Numbered from the stretch's first letter, positions 1-8,090 are shown. The stretch: 30,005 nt of DNA from JAKPPT01 sp964630305 (GCA_964630305.1 CAZVTR010000032.1:1-30005); one strand, 5' to 3'. Translations and numbers: made by a program. Notes: generated from the letters alone by a model not told the origin.

Positions 1-95
1 TTTTTCGATTTTACTATACCATACGAATAAAGTAAAATAAAGTAGTCGTATTGACGAAAACCTTTGCCAACTGAAAATAAGAACCGTTTATGAAC

Positions 96-110
96 TTTTG
101 TGACACAAAA
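96..110. promoter_or_regulatory. 15-bp palindrome just beyond the ABC ATPase stop
   Basis: TTTTGTG-A-CACAAAA is a perfect 7-bp inverted repeat with a one-base centre, directly downstream of the minus-strand ATPase gene. The centre is too short for an RNA hairpin loop, so a protein site (perhaps for a regulator of a gene outside the window) is more likely than a terminator. Nothing else is visible in bases 1-95. Confidence 0.25.
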
Positions 111-812
111 TTAAGTTTCTGTACACAAATCCTTAATTAAAGCATTAATTGCAGTTTTATCAGCATTCTTTATGGATTCGTTAAAAACTATAGTACCCTT
201 TTTTAAAACAATCACCCTATCTGCAATTTCTGTAACATCAAAGATATCATGCGAAGAGACAATTATTGTTGAATGATATTTCTCTTTATGATCAAGCAAA
301 AGTTTTGTTAATAAAGATCTTCCTTCAAGATCGAGGTACGCATAAGGCTCATCCAGTATGATATTCTCTGCACCAAAAAGCAAAGCAAGAACGATTCCCA
401 GCCTTTGCTTATTTCCTGTTGAAAATGAAGCAATATTTTTTTTACTCTTCATTAAAACGCCAGAAAATTTTTCTATTAATGTCTGATCCATAATGGATGG
501 CTGAAAACTCGCTCCGTAACTTTTTTTAATATAGTCATATAAAATTTGCGGAGACATATAATCAGGTAAATAGTTTACGCCAAAATAACCCGCCGACTTC
601 TTTTTCCAGGCATCTATGGAGTGTTCCCCATTATAGACAATTTGTCCTGAATCCAATTGCACAAGATCATACAACGCCCTCAGCAATGTAGTTTTCCCGG
701 CACCATTATTTCCTGCCAGTAGTACTATTTCATTGCTATCAATATGCAGCGAATCAATTTTTAAAATAAAATTACCATACTGCTTTTTTACGTCTTTAAG
801 TTCAATACCCAT
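111..812 (-). CDS. ABC transporter ATP-binding protein
   Basis: Nucleotide-binding subunit (233 aa) of an ABC transporter, presumably working at the inner membrane with the multi-spanning protein encoded just upstream. Visible motifs are Walker A GNNGAGKT (residues 34-41), a degenerate signature FSTGNKQRL (about 130-138) in place of LSGGQ, Walker B IILDEP (151-156), the D-loop YLD, and the switch histidine in SSHD (188). The ATG at 812 is preferred because GGGG lies about 7 nt upstream; an in-frame TTG at 824 would overlap the permease stop. The gene follows the permease after only 2 nt, so the two are co-transcribed. Its AT-richness and the degenerate signature resemble small exporter or lantibiotic-immunity type ATPases, but the substrate cannot be told. 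Confidence 0.85.
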   Translation of the reverse strand: MGIELKDVKKQYGNFILKIDSLHIDSNEIVLLAGNNGAGKTTLLRALYDLVQLDSGQIVYNGEHSIDAWKKKSAGYFGVNYLPDYMSPQILYDYIKKSYGASFQPSIMDQTLIEKFSGVLMKSKKNIASFSTGNKQRLGIVLALLFGAENIILDEPYAYLDLEGRSLLTKLLLDHKEKYHSTIIVSSHDIFDVTEIADRVIVLKKGTIVFNESIKNADKTAINALIKDLCTET

Positions 813-814
813 GA

Positions 815-2137
815 CTATCCCCAAAATTTATCGAGCATAATATATTTATATTTTTGTAAAATATATTTCAGTAGAATATTTCTTACTATTAAAAATATGA
901 CAGAAAACAGTATTAGTACTACAAAAACTGTGTTATACGCTACATGAGTTTTGAAAACATGTAAAATATATAAACTAAAAAAGGAAAGAAAAAGCATTGC
1001 CTGACTGCTGATAATATGAACCGGGCCATACCCCTGATAATTAAAAGTCGATGGTTTATCAGGATCTATTTTTTGAATCATTTTTAAAAATATTACAAAC
1101 ATAACAAAGGAAAGAACACTGGAATTAAAAAAGGCAAATGCAAGTGTTTCTAACCAGTTGTTTTTGAAAATTAACAACAGCATACTGAGCACAAAACCGT
1201 ATGTAAAAGCAATTAGTGATACACTATTTAACTTTTTTATCACATTACCGCCAAACATAACCGGCATTGCCGATGTTGTAATTATCATTTTATAATCAGT
1301 TCCGGCAAGAAAGGGTACTATTACAAAAATTGGCATGGCGGATATGTAATACATAAGGGCTATTGGGAAAATATTATTTTTATTCATAATTTTTTCAATA
1401 ACAGGAACTTTATAAAGATTATGTTCTGAAAGGTATGCTAATAAAAATATAACAAGCACTACCACAAAAAATAAAAATGAAACAAGTAATTGATTTCTAT
1501 GCCGTTTTGAAGCAACAAAAAAATTAAATGAATCAGAGCCGGACATTACCTCTGCAGGAGCCCATGTATCAATATAGCTACTTTTAAGAAAGACTCTATA
1601 TTCTAATATTTTGATGCAAACAAAAAGTATACAATAGCTAATTACCCTATATACTGTTATAGTATTGTTCAAAGTAAAAATCATTAAAGCGCTAATACCA
1701 TACAGGGCAAGCGAAGCGAATATTTTTAACCACAATCCTTGAACATAGTACACACATGTCTTCGCAGCAACCAGTATGCTAAATATAAATATGTAGAGCA
1801 TTACAATCGGCATACTCTTGCCTGGGTTGCTTTGAAAGCAAGCAACTAAAAATGCTAATCCCGGCATGCCTTCAATTGGAAAAATTCTCTGCAGCACTGA
1901 TTTAGCTGCAAACATTCGTTTAGACAATCCATACAACAATAAAAAGCTTATATCTTCATAGTGAACAGGAGAAATAAAATAATATATATAACTAATGCAA
2001 ACACTCAAAGCAACAATCCCCTGTACCGGAATTTTACTTACAAGCTGAAAATATGAAAGTATAAAGCCGACCACAGACAAAAAAAATGATAATCCAACAG
2101 CAATTACTACTTTTATAAACAAAAGCACACTTTTCAT
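815..2137 (-). CDS. Multi-spanning membrane protein, probable ABC permease
   Basis: About 440 residues, almost wholly hydrophobic, with roughly ten to twelve likely membrane helices separated by short Lys/Asn-rich loops. No domain was recognised. It is called a permease because it directly precedes an ABC ATPase (2-nt gap) and has the length and texture of ABC-2 type transport proteins. An in-frame GTG at 2155 would add six residues; a GTGGAG sequence sits about 12 nt before the ATG at 2137, so neither start is strongly marked. The low GC, with many AAA and ATA codons, contrasts with the genes around pyrG and could mean acquisition from elsewhere; that is inference only. Confidence 0.6.
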   Translation of the reverse strand: MKSVLLFIKVVIAVGLSFFLSVVGFILSYFQLVSKIPVQGIVALSVCISYIYYFISPVHYEDISFLLLYGLSKRMFAAKSVLQRIFPIEGMPGLAFLVACFQSNPGKSMPIVMLYIFIFSILVAAKTCVYYVQGLWLKIFASLALYGISALMIFTLNNTITVYRVISYCILFVCIKILEYRVFLKSSYIDTWAPAEVMSGSDSFNFFVASKRHRNQLLVSFLFFVVVLVIFLLAYLSEHNLYKVPVIEKIMNKNNIFPIALMYYISAMPIFVIVPFLAGTDYKMIITTSAMPVMFGGNVIKKLNSVSLIAFTYGFVLSMLLLIFKNNWLETLAFAFFNSSVLSFVMFVIFLKMIQKIDPDKPSTFNYQGYGPVHIISSQAMLFLSFFSLYILHVFKTHVAYNTVFVVLILFSVIFLIVRNILLKYILQKYKYIMLDKFWG

Positions 2138-2271
2138 GTATACAAAAAACTCCACTACTACTAAAAAAAATCCGAATAGTTATCTTTCAAATAACCTGCA
2201 AAACAAGCAGCACCCCACGTCGTTTAATAGTATTAAAATTTGCATTTTATTTCCATTAGCAATCAGATAAC

Positions 2272-2537
2272 TTGTGGAAAACCTGTGCGTTATTTTGTAT
2301 ATAATTACCATAGTGTTTACAAAATAATACAGGGTCCGTTCCTGAGTGGCATTTATTTCAGGTAGACAAAATACTGGCATGTTAAATTGTTTTATAATAA
2401 AGATTTAAAGCCGCCACAATTTATTTCACTACTACACATTTATACTTATGTATACAAAACAGGATTTCCTATATTGGAAATCCTGCAAGACTGCTTGTGG
2501 AAAACTTGTTGAAAAATTGTAAAATTTTGTAGAAAAC
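2272..2537. other. AT-rich intergenic region with DnaA-box-like repeats
   Basis: The 425-bp gap between the permease and the next gene holds two exact TTGTGGAAAAC sequences (2272-2282, 2495-2505). Each contains TGTGGAAAA, which is TTTTCCACA on the other strand and fits the DnaA-box consensus TTWTNCACA. Two degenerate copies follow: TTGTTGAAAAA (2506-2516) and TTGTAGAAAAC (2527-2537). The last three start 11 and 21 bp apart, about one and two helical turns. No dnaA or dnaN gene is nearby, so an origin function is only a possibility; a DnaA-titration or regulatory site, or chance in AT-rich DNA, are alternatives. Confidence 0.35.
2460..2485 (-). terminator. Probable terminator of the acetyltransferase operon
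   Basis: A 10-bp perfect stem (CAGGATTTCC / GGAAATCCTG) with a 6-nt loop. Read on the minus strand it is followed by TTTTGTAT, a short U-tract. It lies about 80 nt after the stop of the minus-strand zinc-ribbon gene, where an intrinsic terminator would be expected. The U-run is weak. Confidence 0.5.
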
Positions 2538-2562
2538 CAAGCTAATTGCTTAAAATATCATG

Positions 2563-3255
2563 CTATAAATGAAACAGCTTGCGCAAGGTAACCGATTTAG
2601 CAATGCGGTAGTGGATATAAAACAGGAACAATGCCACTGGTATCAGCGAACTTGCCACAATAGATGACCAGAATAGTTTGAATGGACTTTGAGTATACAT
2701 CAGAATTGCGGCTTCAATTGCTATGCAAAACTCTGCTATAGCGAGCAGTATCCACCCAATAATATTGAGTCCTTTTCTCTTTGCTAGTGAATATGCAAGG
2801 AGTACAATTACAATTGCCACGATTAAGCCAACCATCATGGGGAGCGCCAGTCTGAAAAACCAGACTACAGGGCCCGTGAGCACATCGAGTGCGAATAAAA
2901 ACGCCGATAACCCAAGCACATCGATTAGCGCAACGAGCCATGGCTTTTTAGGGAGTACAACAGGGGTTGTAGAGAGTATCCAGATGAGTATCAGTGAAAA
3001 CAAAGGATACCATGCCCATGACAGCTTTCCTTCTATAACCACATTTACAATGCTTACTGCAGCTGCTGCAATTAAAATAGAAACGCTAATAACCTCAAAT
3101 ATTTGAAGACGTCTTTCATTTGATAATGGTACCTGCTGATGTTTTGGTTCAGACACATGATGGTCCTGTGTGTCACTGCTGTTGATTGGTTTATGGCAGA
3201 GCGGACAAATTGCTGCATCTCCAATATCAACCCCGCATGTTTTACAAAGCGCCAT
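2563..3255 (-). CDS. Zinc-ribbon membrane protein (DUF6320-like)
   Basis: A 230-aa protein with an N-terminal zinc ribbon (CKTCG at residues 4-8 and CPLCHKP at 17-23), a polar His-rich linker, then about six membrane helices from residue 55 to the C-terminus. The arrangement resembles the DUF6320 family, which I recall beside alcohol-acetyltransferase-like genes in Firmicutes; the family name is from memory and no function is established. Its ATG overlaps the stop of the upstream gene (TAATG) and GGAGG lies 8-9 nt before it, so the pair is translationally coupled. A membrane partner or sensor for the acyltransferase is a reasonable guess, not more. Confidence 0.7.
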   Translation of the reverse strand: MALCKTCGVDIGDAAICPLCHKPINSSDTQDHHVSEPKHQQVPLSNERRLQIFEVISVSILIAAAAVSIVNVVIEGKLSWAWYPLFSLILIWILSTTPVVLPKKPWLVALIDVLGLSAFLFALDVLTGPVVWFFRLALPMMVGLIVAIVIVLLAYSLAKRKGLNIIGWILLAIAEFCIAIEAAILMYTQSPFKLFWSSIVASSLIPVALFLFYIHYRIAKSVTLRKLFHL

Positions 3256-4592
3256 TATTCTACCTCCGTATGTAAATCTATGTAGACTGGAATATTCAGG
3301 GAAGCAAGTCGTGAAAAGAAATGCTGCTCAATTTCCGTACTCACTACACGGCTTCCAAAGCTGATATAAAATTTATCCTGCCATGAAAGGCATGAGGCGT
3401 TCGTTTTAGTGTCCACACTGGGTGCTGGAATAAAATCAAACCGCCTCACATGCGATGCAATTTCCTCAGGCAGCGTTACAGCACCCAGGTTCGATATAAA
3501 TGTAGTAATGAGGGACTGTCCCAGCGTACTAAAAAACAGCCTGGCAAAAAAATCTTTAATGATAAGCGGCACGAGGCGTACGATGATATTTCTCCCGCCG
3601 CCAGCATTGCGTGCTATTTGTCTCGCTATCATGCGCTCATCGTTCTCTATCCGCATAACATTATGAACGTATTCGACGAGCTCGTCAAAAGTCCAGTTCC
3701 CAAGCCGCGGATCAAGGCATACCATTACATAGAGGCTAAAATTCCTCAGCGTTTTTGATGGATAAAATTTACGCATATTGACTGGCACTTCAACGGCAAT
3801 ATTGTCCCCGTCACGCTTTTTGGGAGGAGTTTGTTTCCACGCTTCAATGTACGCTTCCATCAGCGCAGCCACGAGCACCTCGGTAACACTTGCCTTATGC
3901 TGACGGGCATAGTCAAGCAGCGGCTGCAGCGGCATATGAGCGTAGGTTACCCGATAGGTATGTTTATCGAGCACTTTTGCATTCAGGTGGTATGCTCGCG
4001 GCAGCGGCAGCGGTCCAGGGATATCGGCCTTATAATGCTTATGGTACGCATCTTCAAACTCTTCTTCCGAAATAGGCTGCCCGGGCATGAGCACATCACC
4101 AGTATTCTGTACTACAGTACCGCACTCCTTAAAATACAGAACAAGCAGTGTTTTTAAAAAATTGATTGTACCGGTACCATCGGTGAGCGTATGGTTGAAC
4201 TCGACTGCTACACGATGCGCTTTGACCCGCACGCGAAACAGCAGGTTGCCCCGCTTATGAATTGAATATCCCATACTGGGTGATCCTACATCAGCCTCAA
4301 GCACAGGAAGCGTTTTACTTGGTTCAAAATAGTACCAGAAAAAACCGCGCCGGAGTTCCACGCGATAATATGGATACCGCTCGATTGTTTGCGCAAGCGC
4401 TTTTTGCATTGCCTCGTACCGAATTGGATGGTCAAGGGTTGCAGACATACGAAAGATACCGGTTTCAACATCATTGTTGATTGCCGGCATAATTATTGCT
4501 GCATTATCGAGTGTATACCATGCGCCAGTTTCGTCGATTACCTGCGTTTTAGCATGTTTCCTGTTTCTAAAACTGACATCTTTAAGCTTCAT
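3255..4592 (-). CDS. Condensation-domain / alcohol acetyltransferase-like protein
   Basis: A 445-aa protein of the chloramphenicol-acetyltransferase / condensation / wax-ester-synthase superfamily. The hallmark HxxxDG is present as HTLTDG (H134, D138, G139); the histidine is the catalytic base in this superfamily. The N-terminal part (WYTLDNAA...) and the later NLGAV-like segment also fit alcohol-acetyltransferase-type members. Donor and acceptor are unknown; an acyl-CoA plus an alcohol is plausible. The start at 4592 (MKLKDV) is chosen because an ATG at 4649 has no ribosome site and would run through the promoter. No Shine-Dalgarno precedes 4592, but a -10-like TATATT ends 7 nt before it, suggesting a leaderless message. 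Forms an operon with the zinc-ribbon membrane gene. Confidence 0.75.
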   Translation of the reverse strand: MKLKDVSFRNRKHAKTQVIDETGAWYTLDNAAIIMPAINNDVETGIFRMSATLDHPIRYEAMQKALAQTIERYPYYRVELRRGFFWYYFEPSKTLPVLEADVGSPSMGYSIHKRGNLLFRVRVKAHRVAVEFNHTLTDGTGTINFLKTLLVLYFKECGTVVQNTGDVLMPGQPISEEEFEDAYHKHYKADIPGPLPLPRAYHLNAKVLDKHTYRVTYAHMPLQPLLDYARQHKASVTEVLVAALMEAYIEAWKQTPPKKRDGDNIAVEVPVNMRKFYPSKTLRNFSLYVMVCLDPRLGNWTFDELVEYVHNVMRIENDERMIARQIARNAGGGRNIIVRLVPLIIKDFFARLFFSTLGQSLITTFISNLGAVTLPEEIASHVRRFDFIPAPSVDTKTNASCLSWQDKFYISFGSRVVSTEIEQHFFSRLASLNIPVYIDLHTEVE

Positions 4593-4599
4593 AGCATAT

Positions 4600-4628
4600 A
4601 ATATATAACAAACGCTCTTAAACGTGAA
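4600..4628 (-). promoter_or_regulatory. Promoter of the acetyltransferase operon
   Basis: On the minus strand TTCACG (4628-4623), a 17-nt spacer, then TATATT (4605-4600). Only 7 nt separate the -10 from the ATG at 4592, so the transcript would start at or one base before the start codon. Confidence 0.45.
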
Positions 4629-4913
4629 CAACCCTATTATTGTTCTCATGGCAGTATTAGCAATGTTTGAAGATATGCCCGCTGAATCAAAAGATTATCG
4701 TTTACCCGAAATCGCTAAAAGCTATAAAGGCAGGGTAAAGCAGAATTTTCCTGCAAAATACCTTGCAGAGCCGCTCATATTCAAAAACATTCCGCTGACC
4801 TCTCTTATCAAGGAAAAGCACTTGCTCTCGTTGGTTATGACAAAGTAATGAGGCTAAACCAAACAGCAGCTAAGAAGTATATGCTAAAATATGCAATATG
4901 CAAAAAAGCTTGA
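4624..4913 (+). pseudogene. Possible frameshifted gene remnant, unrecognised
   Basis: A frame open from GTG 4624 (or ATG 4648) to 4848 reads like protein (for example AKYLAEPLIFKNIP) and then changes character. From about 4791 another frame reads more naturally through to TGA at 4913 (for example GKALALVGYDKVM and AAKKYMLKY). A single indel near 4780-4815 would join them into one product of about 90 aa. I recognise no family. There is no clear Shine-Dalgarno, and the piece abuts the promoter of the divergent acetyltransferase gene, so this is probably decaying DNA. From 4914 to 4975 nothing is seen. Confidence 0.25.
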
Positions 4914-4990
4914 GATAATGAAAATTACTCCTCAATGATAACTCTTGACAAGATAAAACACATAAATAACGATATTTAGAGAGGTTTATC

Positions 4991-5365
4991 ATGACTTATG
5001 AAGAAAAACGTAGAATGCTTAACTTAGTTTTTGAGGAGAGTTTATTTAAAAGAATTTCATCTAGTATTAAATATATGCATAAATTTGGGAATTTTACATT
5101 GTATAATTTTTTTCATCTGATTTTTTGTATATTATCAACTAGATTTTGGGATTTAGTGTTTGTTGGTCGTTATGCTATACTAAACATACCTAAACTTAGA
5201 AAAATGTTTATTGCATTTGTAAGTGCAGAACTTGCTATCAAATATCTTGATAAAGAAAAAAATTCTACTTACTTATATTATAACTTCATTTATTTATTCA
5301 CAAGAATTTTGCTTGAATTGAATATCAATGTTGACAGCGGTTTTGAAGAATACTTACCTTTTTAA
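4991..5365 (+). CDS. Hypothetical AT-rich small protein
   Basis: A 124-aa frame with a good ribosome site (GAGAGG, 7 nt before ATG). The protein is rich in Phe, Tyr, Leu and Lys, mostly helical in appearance, with a hydrophobic centre (about residues 36-60) and a charged N-terminus. No family was recognised. It is markedly more AT-rich than the flanking housekeeping genes and is followed by further short orphan frames. Such clusters often hold immunity or cargo genes of mobile or polymorphic-toxin loci, but no toxin gene is visible here, so no role is assigned. Confidence 0.5.
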   Translation: MTYEEKRRMLNLVFEESLFKRISSSIKYMHKFGNFTLYNFFHLIFCILSTRFWDLVFVGRYAILNIPKLRKMFIAFVSAELAIKYLDKEKNSTYLYYNFIYLFTRILLELNINVDSGFEEYLPF

Positions 5366-5490
5366 CTTTTATCGTCAAAGAAGACTAAATTAACATTTCA
5401 TGGTTTAATTGTTAGCGAGGAGGTCTTTTTACTTAATATGATTTGAGTGTATAGACTATTTTGTTTTATTAAAAATTCCAGGAGCGTTTT

Positions 5491-5730
5491 ATTATAGAAG
5501 ATTTTGATTTTTCGTGGATTTTAGAATTTCTCAAAAAAAACGGAATACCCATACAAAATCCTATTAATATAATCCGTGATAACTGGTCTTTTCTGAGAAA
5601 CCAATTTCCGGATATTTGGCATTTCATTGCTAACGAAAAAATCTCAAGAGCTGATATTATTACTAAATTTTCTCATGCTACAAAACAAGAAGATCTTTTA
5701 TGCCTTTTTATTATAACGGAACAGTTTTAG
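5491..5730 (+). CDS. Short orphan ORF with apparent ATT start, perhaps frameshifted
   Basis: A 79-codon frame whose product looks like a real acidic globular protein (segments such as WILEFLKKNG and FPDIWHFIAN). It contains no ATG, GTG or TTG at all. CAGGAG at 5479-5484 lies 6 nt before ATT (5491) followed by ATA (5494), exactly where a start codon belongs. Either an AUU/AUA start is used or the start codon has been lost. It ends in TAG while a second frame, shifted by -1 and starting at ATG 5700, continues with equally protein-like sequence, so the two may be one gene of about 130 aa broken by an indel. Family unknown. Confidence 0.4.
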   Translation: MIEDFDFSWILEFLKKNGIPIQNPINIIRDNWSFLRNQFPDIWHFIANEKISRADIITKFSHATKQEDLLCLFIITEQF

Positions 5731-5873
5731 AGAATGCTCAATGCTACTTGAATTATATTAATCTTATAGAAGAAATAGTTTCGTTTTTCAGGCAAAGAGG
5801 CATTTCGCAAATACAAATAAGTGGTGATGATATTGAGCTATTACTTTTTTTGGAAAATCAAGCTCAGTTCTAA
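5700..5873 (+). CDS. Short orphan ORF, possible 3' part of the preceding frame
   Basis: A 57-aa product beginning MPFYYNGTV, with a hydrophobic and acidic C-terminal half (LIEEIVSFFRQRG, GDDIELLLFLEN). It overlaps the preceding frame by 31 nt. Only a weak GAAG precedes its ATG. It reads more naturally as the C-terminal half of the same protein in the -1 frame than as a separate gene. No classical slippery heptamer occurs in the overlap, so an indel mutation or sequencing error is likelier than programmed frameshifting. Confidence 0.35.
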   Translation: MPFYYNGTVLENAQCYLNYINLIEEIVSFFRQRGISQIQISGDDIELLLFLENQAQF

Positions 5874-5954
5874 ATTATAGAATAAGCTAGAAAATTAATA
5901 CATAAATAATATATAATAGAAAAAACAGAGATTCTAAAGGTGTTGAAAACAACC

Positions 5955-6212
5955 ATGAACAAAAAAGAAAGAATTAAGTGGGAAAAAATTAGAAGCACAG
6001 GAAAGAGGAATTTTGTTATACAATATGGTGTTATTCGCTGGGGCATCCCGGCCGCGATACTCTGGTCTTTTTTAATGCATTTTTGGCGTCCGGAAGAACC
6101 TTGGTATATCAGACCGCTCGTTGCTTTAGTTATATTTCCAATTGGAGGTATTTTTTGGGGTATACTTGTATGGAATATAAATGAAAACAAATATAAAGCT
6201 CAAGCAGACTGA
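5955..6212 (+). CDS. Small two-helix membrane protein
   Basis: 85 residues from ATG 5955 (an in-frame GTG at 5940 would add five; AAAGG at 5936-5940 is 14 nt from the ATG, so the start is uncertain). A basic N-terminus (NKKERIKWEKIR) precedes two membrane segments, about residues 28-42 and 55-75, with a short Arg/Pro/Glu loop between. The family is unrecognised. TATAAT at 5912-5917 could be its -10. A 25-codon frame starting at ATG 6181 overlaps its 3' end and runs to TAA at 6258 (product ends EEFKKLGL); it might be a tiny coupled gene but cannot be supported further. Confidence 0.55.
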   Translation: MNKKERIKWEKIRSTGKRNFVIQYGVIRWGIPAAILWSFLMHFWRPEEPWYIRPLVALVIFPIGGIFWGILVWNINENKYKAQAD

Positions 6213-6303
6213 TATCAGAAAAGAGCAATGTGAGGAGTTTAAAAAGTTGGGATTGTAAAAAAGCTTCAATATTTTGGAATTGAATAGCTGTCAACGCGTG
6301 CTC

Positions 6304-6333
6304 TTGACCAGATACACAAAAAAAAAGGATAAT
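6304..6333 (+). promoter_or_regulatory. pyrG promoter, start site next to the ATG
   Basis: TTGACC (6304-6309), an 18-nt spacer, GATAAT (6328-6333). The ATG at 6342 begins 8 nt after the -10, giving a leader of about two bases. AAAGGA (6324-6329) is within the promoter itself and would not be in such a transcript. Confidence 0.55.
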
Positions 6334-6341
6334 ATAATCCC

Positions 6342-8090
6342 ATGAAAAAGCTTATTTTTGTAACTGGCGGGGTGTGCTCCTCGCTTGGGAAAGGTATTTC
6401 TGCGTCTTCGATTGGCTGTCTGCTTGAGTCACGCGGTCTCAATATCCGCATGCTCAAAATTGACCCATACCTTAATGTCGATGCAGGAACCATGAGCCCC
6501 TACCAGCATGGGGAAGTATATGTTACCGATGATGGCGCGGAAACAGATCTTGATTTAGGAAACTATGCACGGTTTACCACTGCACCTATCAGCAGAGCAA
6601 ACTCAATTACTACTGGCCAAATCTATCGCGATGTCATCAACAAAGAACGCGAAGGGCGTTTTTTAGGAAGAACTGTACAGGTCGTACCGCATATCACTGA
6701 CGAAATAAAAAACCGGATTCTTGCAATAGCAAAGGATCCTGATGTTGATGTTACTATCGTAGAAATTGGCGGCACTGTCGGCGACATAGAAAGCATTCCG
6801 TTTTTAGAAGCTGCCCGCCAGCTCATCCACGAGTACGGAAGGACGAATGCTGTTTCGGTTCATGTTACGCTCATACCCGAAGTTGCCGGCGGAGAAATGA
6901 AGACTAAGCCAACACAGCACGCAGTAAAAGAACTCCAGGAAGTAGGTATACAGCCCGATGTACTCATCTGCCGTTCTTCAAAACCGCTCGATGAAAACCT
7001 GAGGCGTAAGCTTGCGATGTTCACCAATATAGAATTTGACGGCGTGATTTCTGCGTACGATGTCGATTCTATTTATGAAATCCCGCTGATTTTTCATGCT
7101 CAGGGGCTCGACAGGTTTATTCTGCAAAAAATGAATGTAGAGAGCAGGCATGCAAACTTGAGTACATGGCGGGAAATAGTAGGAAAAATCCGCAATCCTA
7201 AATATGAAGTTAAAATTGGTGTCGTCGGTAAATACATGGAGCTGGTCGATGCCTATAAATCGGTATGGGAAGCATTGAACCATGCGGGCATTGCAAACGA
7301 TGCAAAAGTTACCATAATACGGATTGATTCCAGCAAGCTCGAGCGCCCGGCACGGCAGGGTGATGGTGTGCCGCCAAAAGCATCGGCTACACCTGGTTCG
7401 CCGGCACCTGCAAGTGGAAACAATGCCCAGCACACGGAAACTATACCAAGCTCCGCCAATCAGACCTCTGCTGGCGAACACGAAACAGATTCACAACCTG
7501 ACAATATCCTTGAATCGGTTGATGGTATTCTTGTGCCAGGCGGTTTTGGTGAACGCGGCATTAACGGCATGGTTTATGCTGCCCAATTTGCCCGTGAACA
7601 TAACCTGCCCTATTTTGGCATCTGCCTTGGCATGCAGATTATGGCCATCGAGTGGGCTCGCAATGTGCTTGGATGGAAAGATGCCGATTCGACTGAGTTT
7701 AATCAAGATACGCCTCATCCTGTTGTCAGCTTGCTTGAGGATCAGGTAAATATCAAGCATTTTGGCGGCACGATGCGTCTCGGAAGCAACGATACAATCT
7801 TCAAACCAAAAACTAAACCAGCGCTTGCATATGGAAAAACTAGAATCTCTGAGCGGCACAGACATCGGTATGAATTTTCCAATACATACAGACCCGATTT
7901 TGAACGCACCGGGCTCATCATTGCAGGCACAACAGAAGATGAAGAACTTGTCGAGAGCCTCGAGTGGCCTAACCACACCTGGGGCGTAGGCGTACAGTAT
8001 CACCCTGAGTTTAAATCAAGCCCCACAGCGCCGCACCCGCTCTTTGTGAATTTTATTAAAGCAAGCCTCGAAAGGAAACTTAAGCGGTGA
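6342..8090 (+). CDS. pyrG: CTP synthase (UTP + ATP + glutamine to CTP)
   Basis: Makes CTP from UTP using ATP and glutamine-derived ammonia in the cytoplasm. The N-terminal synthase domain opens with the nucleotide loop CSSLGKG (12-18) and carries DPYLNVDAGTMSP and GGEMKTKPTQH. The C-terminal class-I glutamine amidotransferase shows GICLGMQ (nucleophile C428) and the His-Glu pair in YHPEF (H554, E556). At 582 aa it is longer than the usual 535-545 because of a Pro/Ala/Ser/Thr/Asn-rich insert at about residues 334-387 (bases 7341-7502), placed just before the conserved ILVPGGFG strand of the amidotransferase domain. The insert looks disordered and leaves every catalytic motif intact. pyrG leads the lptCAB cluster and its stop overlaps the lptC start. 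Confidence 0.97.
   Translation: MKKLIFVTGGVCSSLGKGISASSIGCLLESRGLNIRMLKIDPYLNVDAGTMSPYQHGEVYVTDDGAETDLDLGNYARFTTAPISRANSITTGQIYRDVINKEREGRFLGRTVQVVPHITDEIKNRILAIAKDPDVDVTIVEIGGTVGDIESIPFLEAARQLIHEYGRTNAVSVHVTLIPEVAGGEMKTKPTQHAVKELQEVGIQPDVLICRSSKPLDENLRRKLAMFTNIEFDGVISAYDVDSIYEIPLIFHAQGLDRFILQKMNVESRHANLSTWREIVGKIRNPKYEVKIGVVGKYMELVDAYKSVWEALNHAGIANDAKVTIIRIDSSKLERPARQGDGVPPKASATPGSPAPASGNNAQHTETIPSSANQTSAGEHETDSQPDNILESVDGILVPGGFGERGINGMVYAAQFAREHNLPYFGICLGMQIMAIEWARNVLGWKDADSTEFNQDTPHPVVSLLEDQVNIKHFGGTMRLGSNDTIFKPKTKPALAYGKTRISERHRHRYEFSNTYRPDFERTGLIIAGTTEDEELVESLEWPNHTWGVGVQYHPEFKSSPTAPHPLFVNFIKASLERKLKR

Noticed and set aside
2180..2380. 66-codon minus-strand reading frame in the DnaA-box region
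   Set aside because: No ribosome site, odd composition (Cys/Ile-rich without pattern) and overlap with the repeat-bearing AT-rich gap; most likely chance.
5690..5730. Programmed -1 frameshift site
   Set aside because: No X-XXY-YYZ slippery heptamer in the proper phase and no downstream pseudoknot seen; an indel is simpler.
6213..6341. Riboswitch or attenuator before pyrG
   Set aside because: The promoter lies immediately before the ATG, leaving no leader in which one could fold.
6978..8003. Long minus-strand frames inside pyrG
   Set aside because: Antisense to a highly conserved enzyme, with no promoter or ribosome site.
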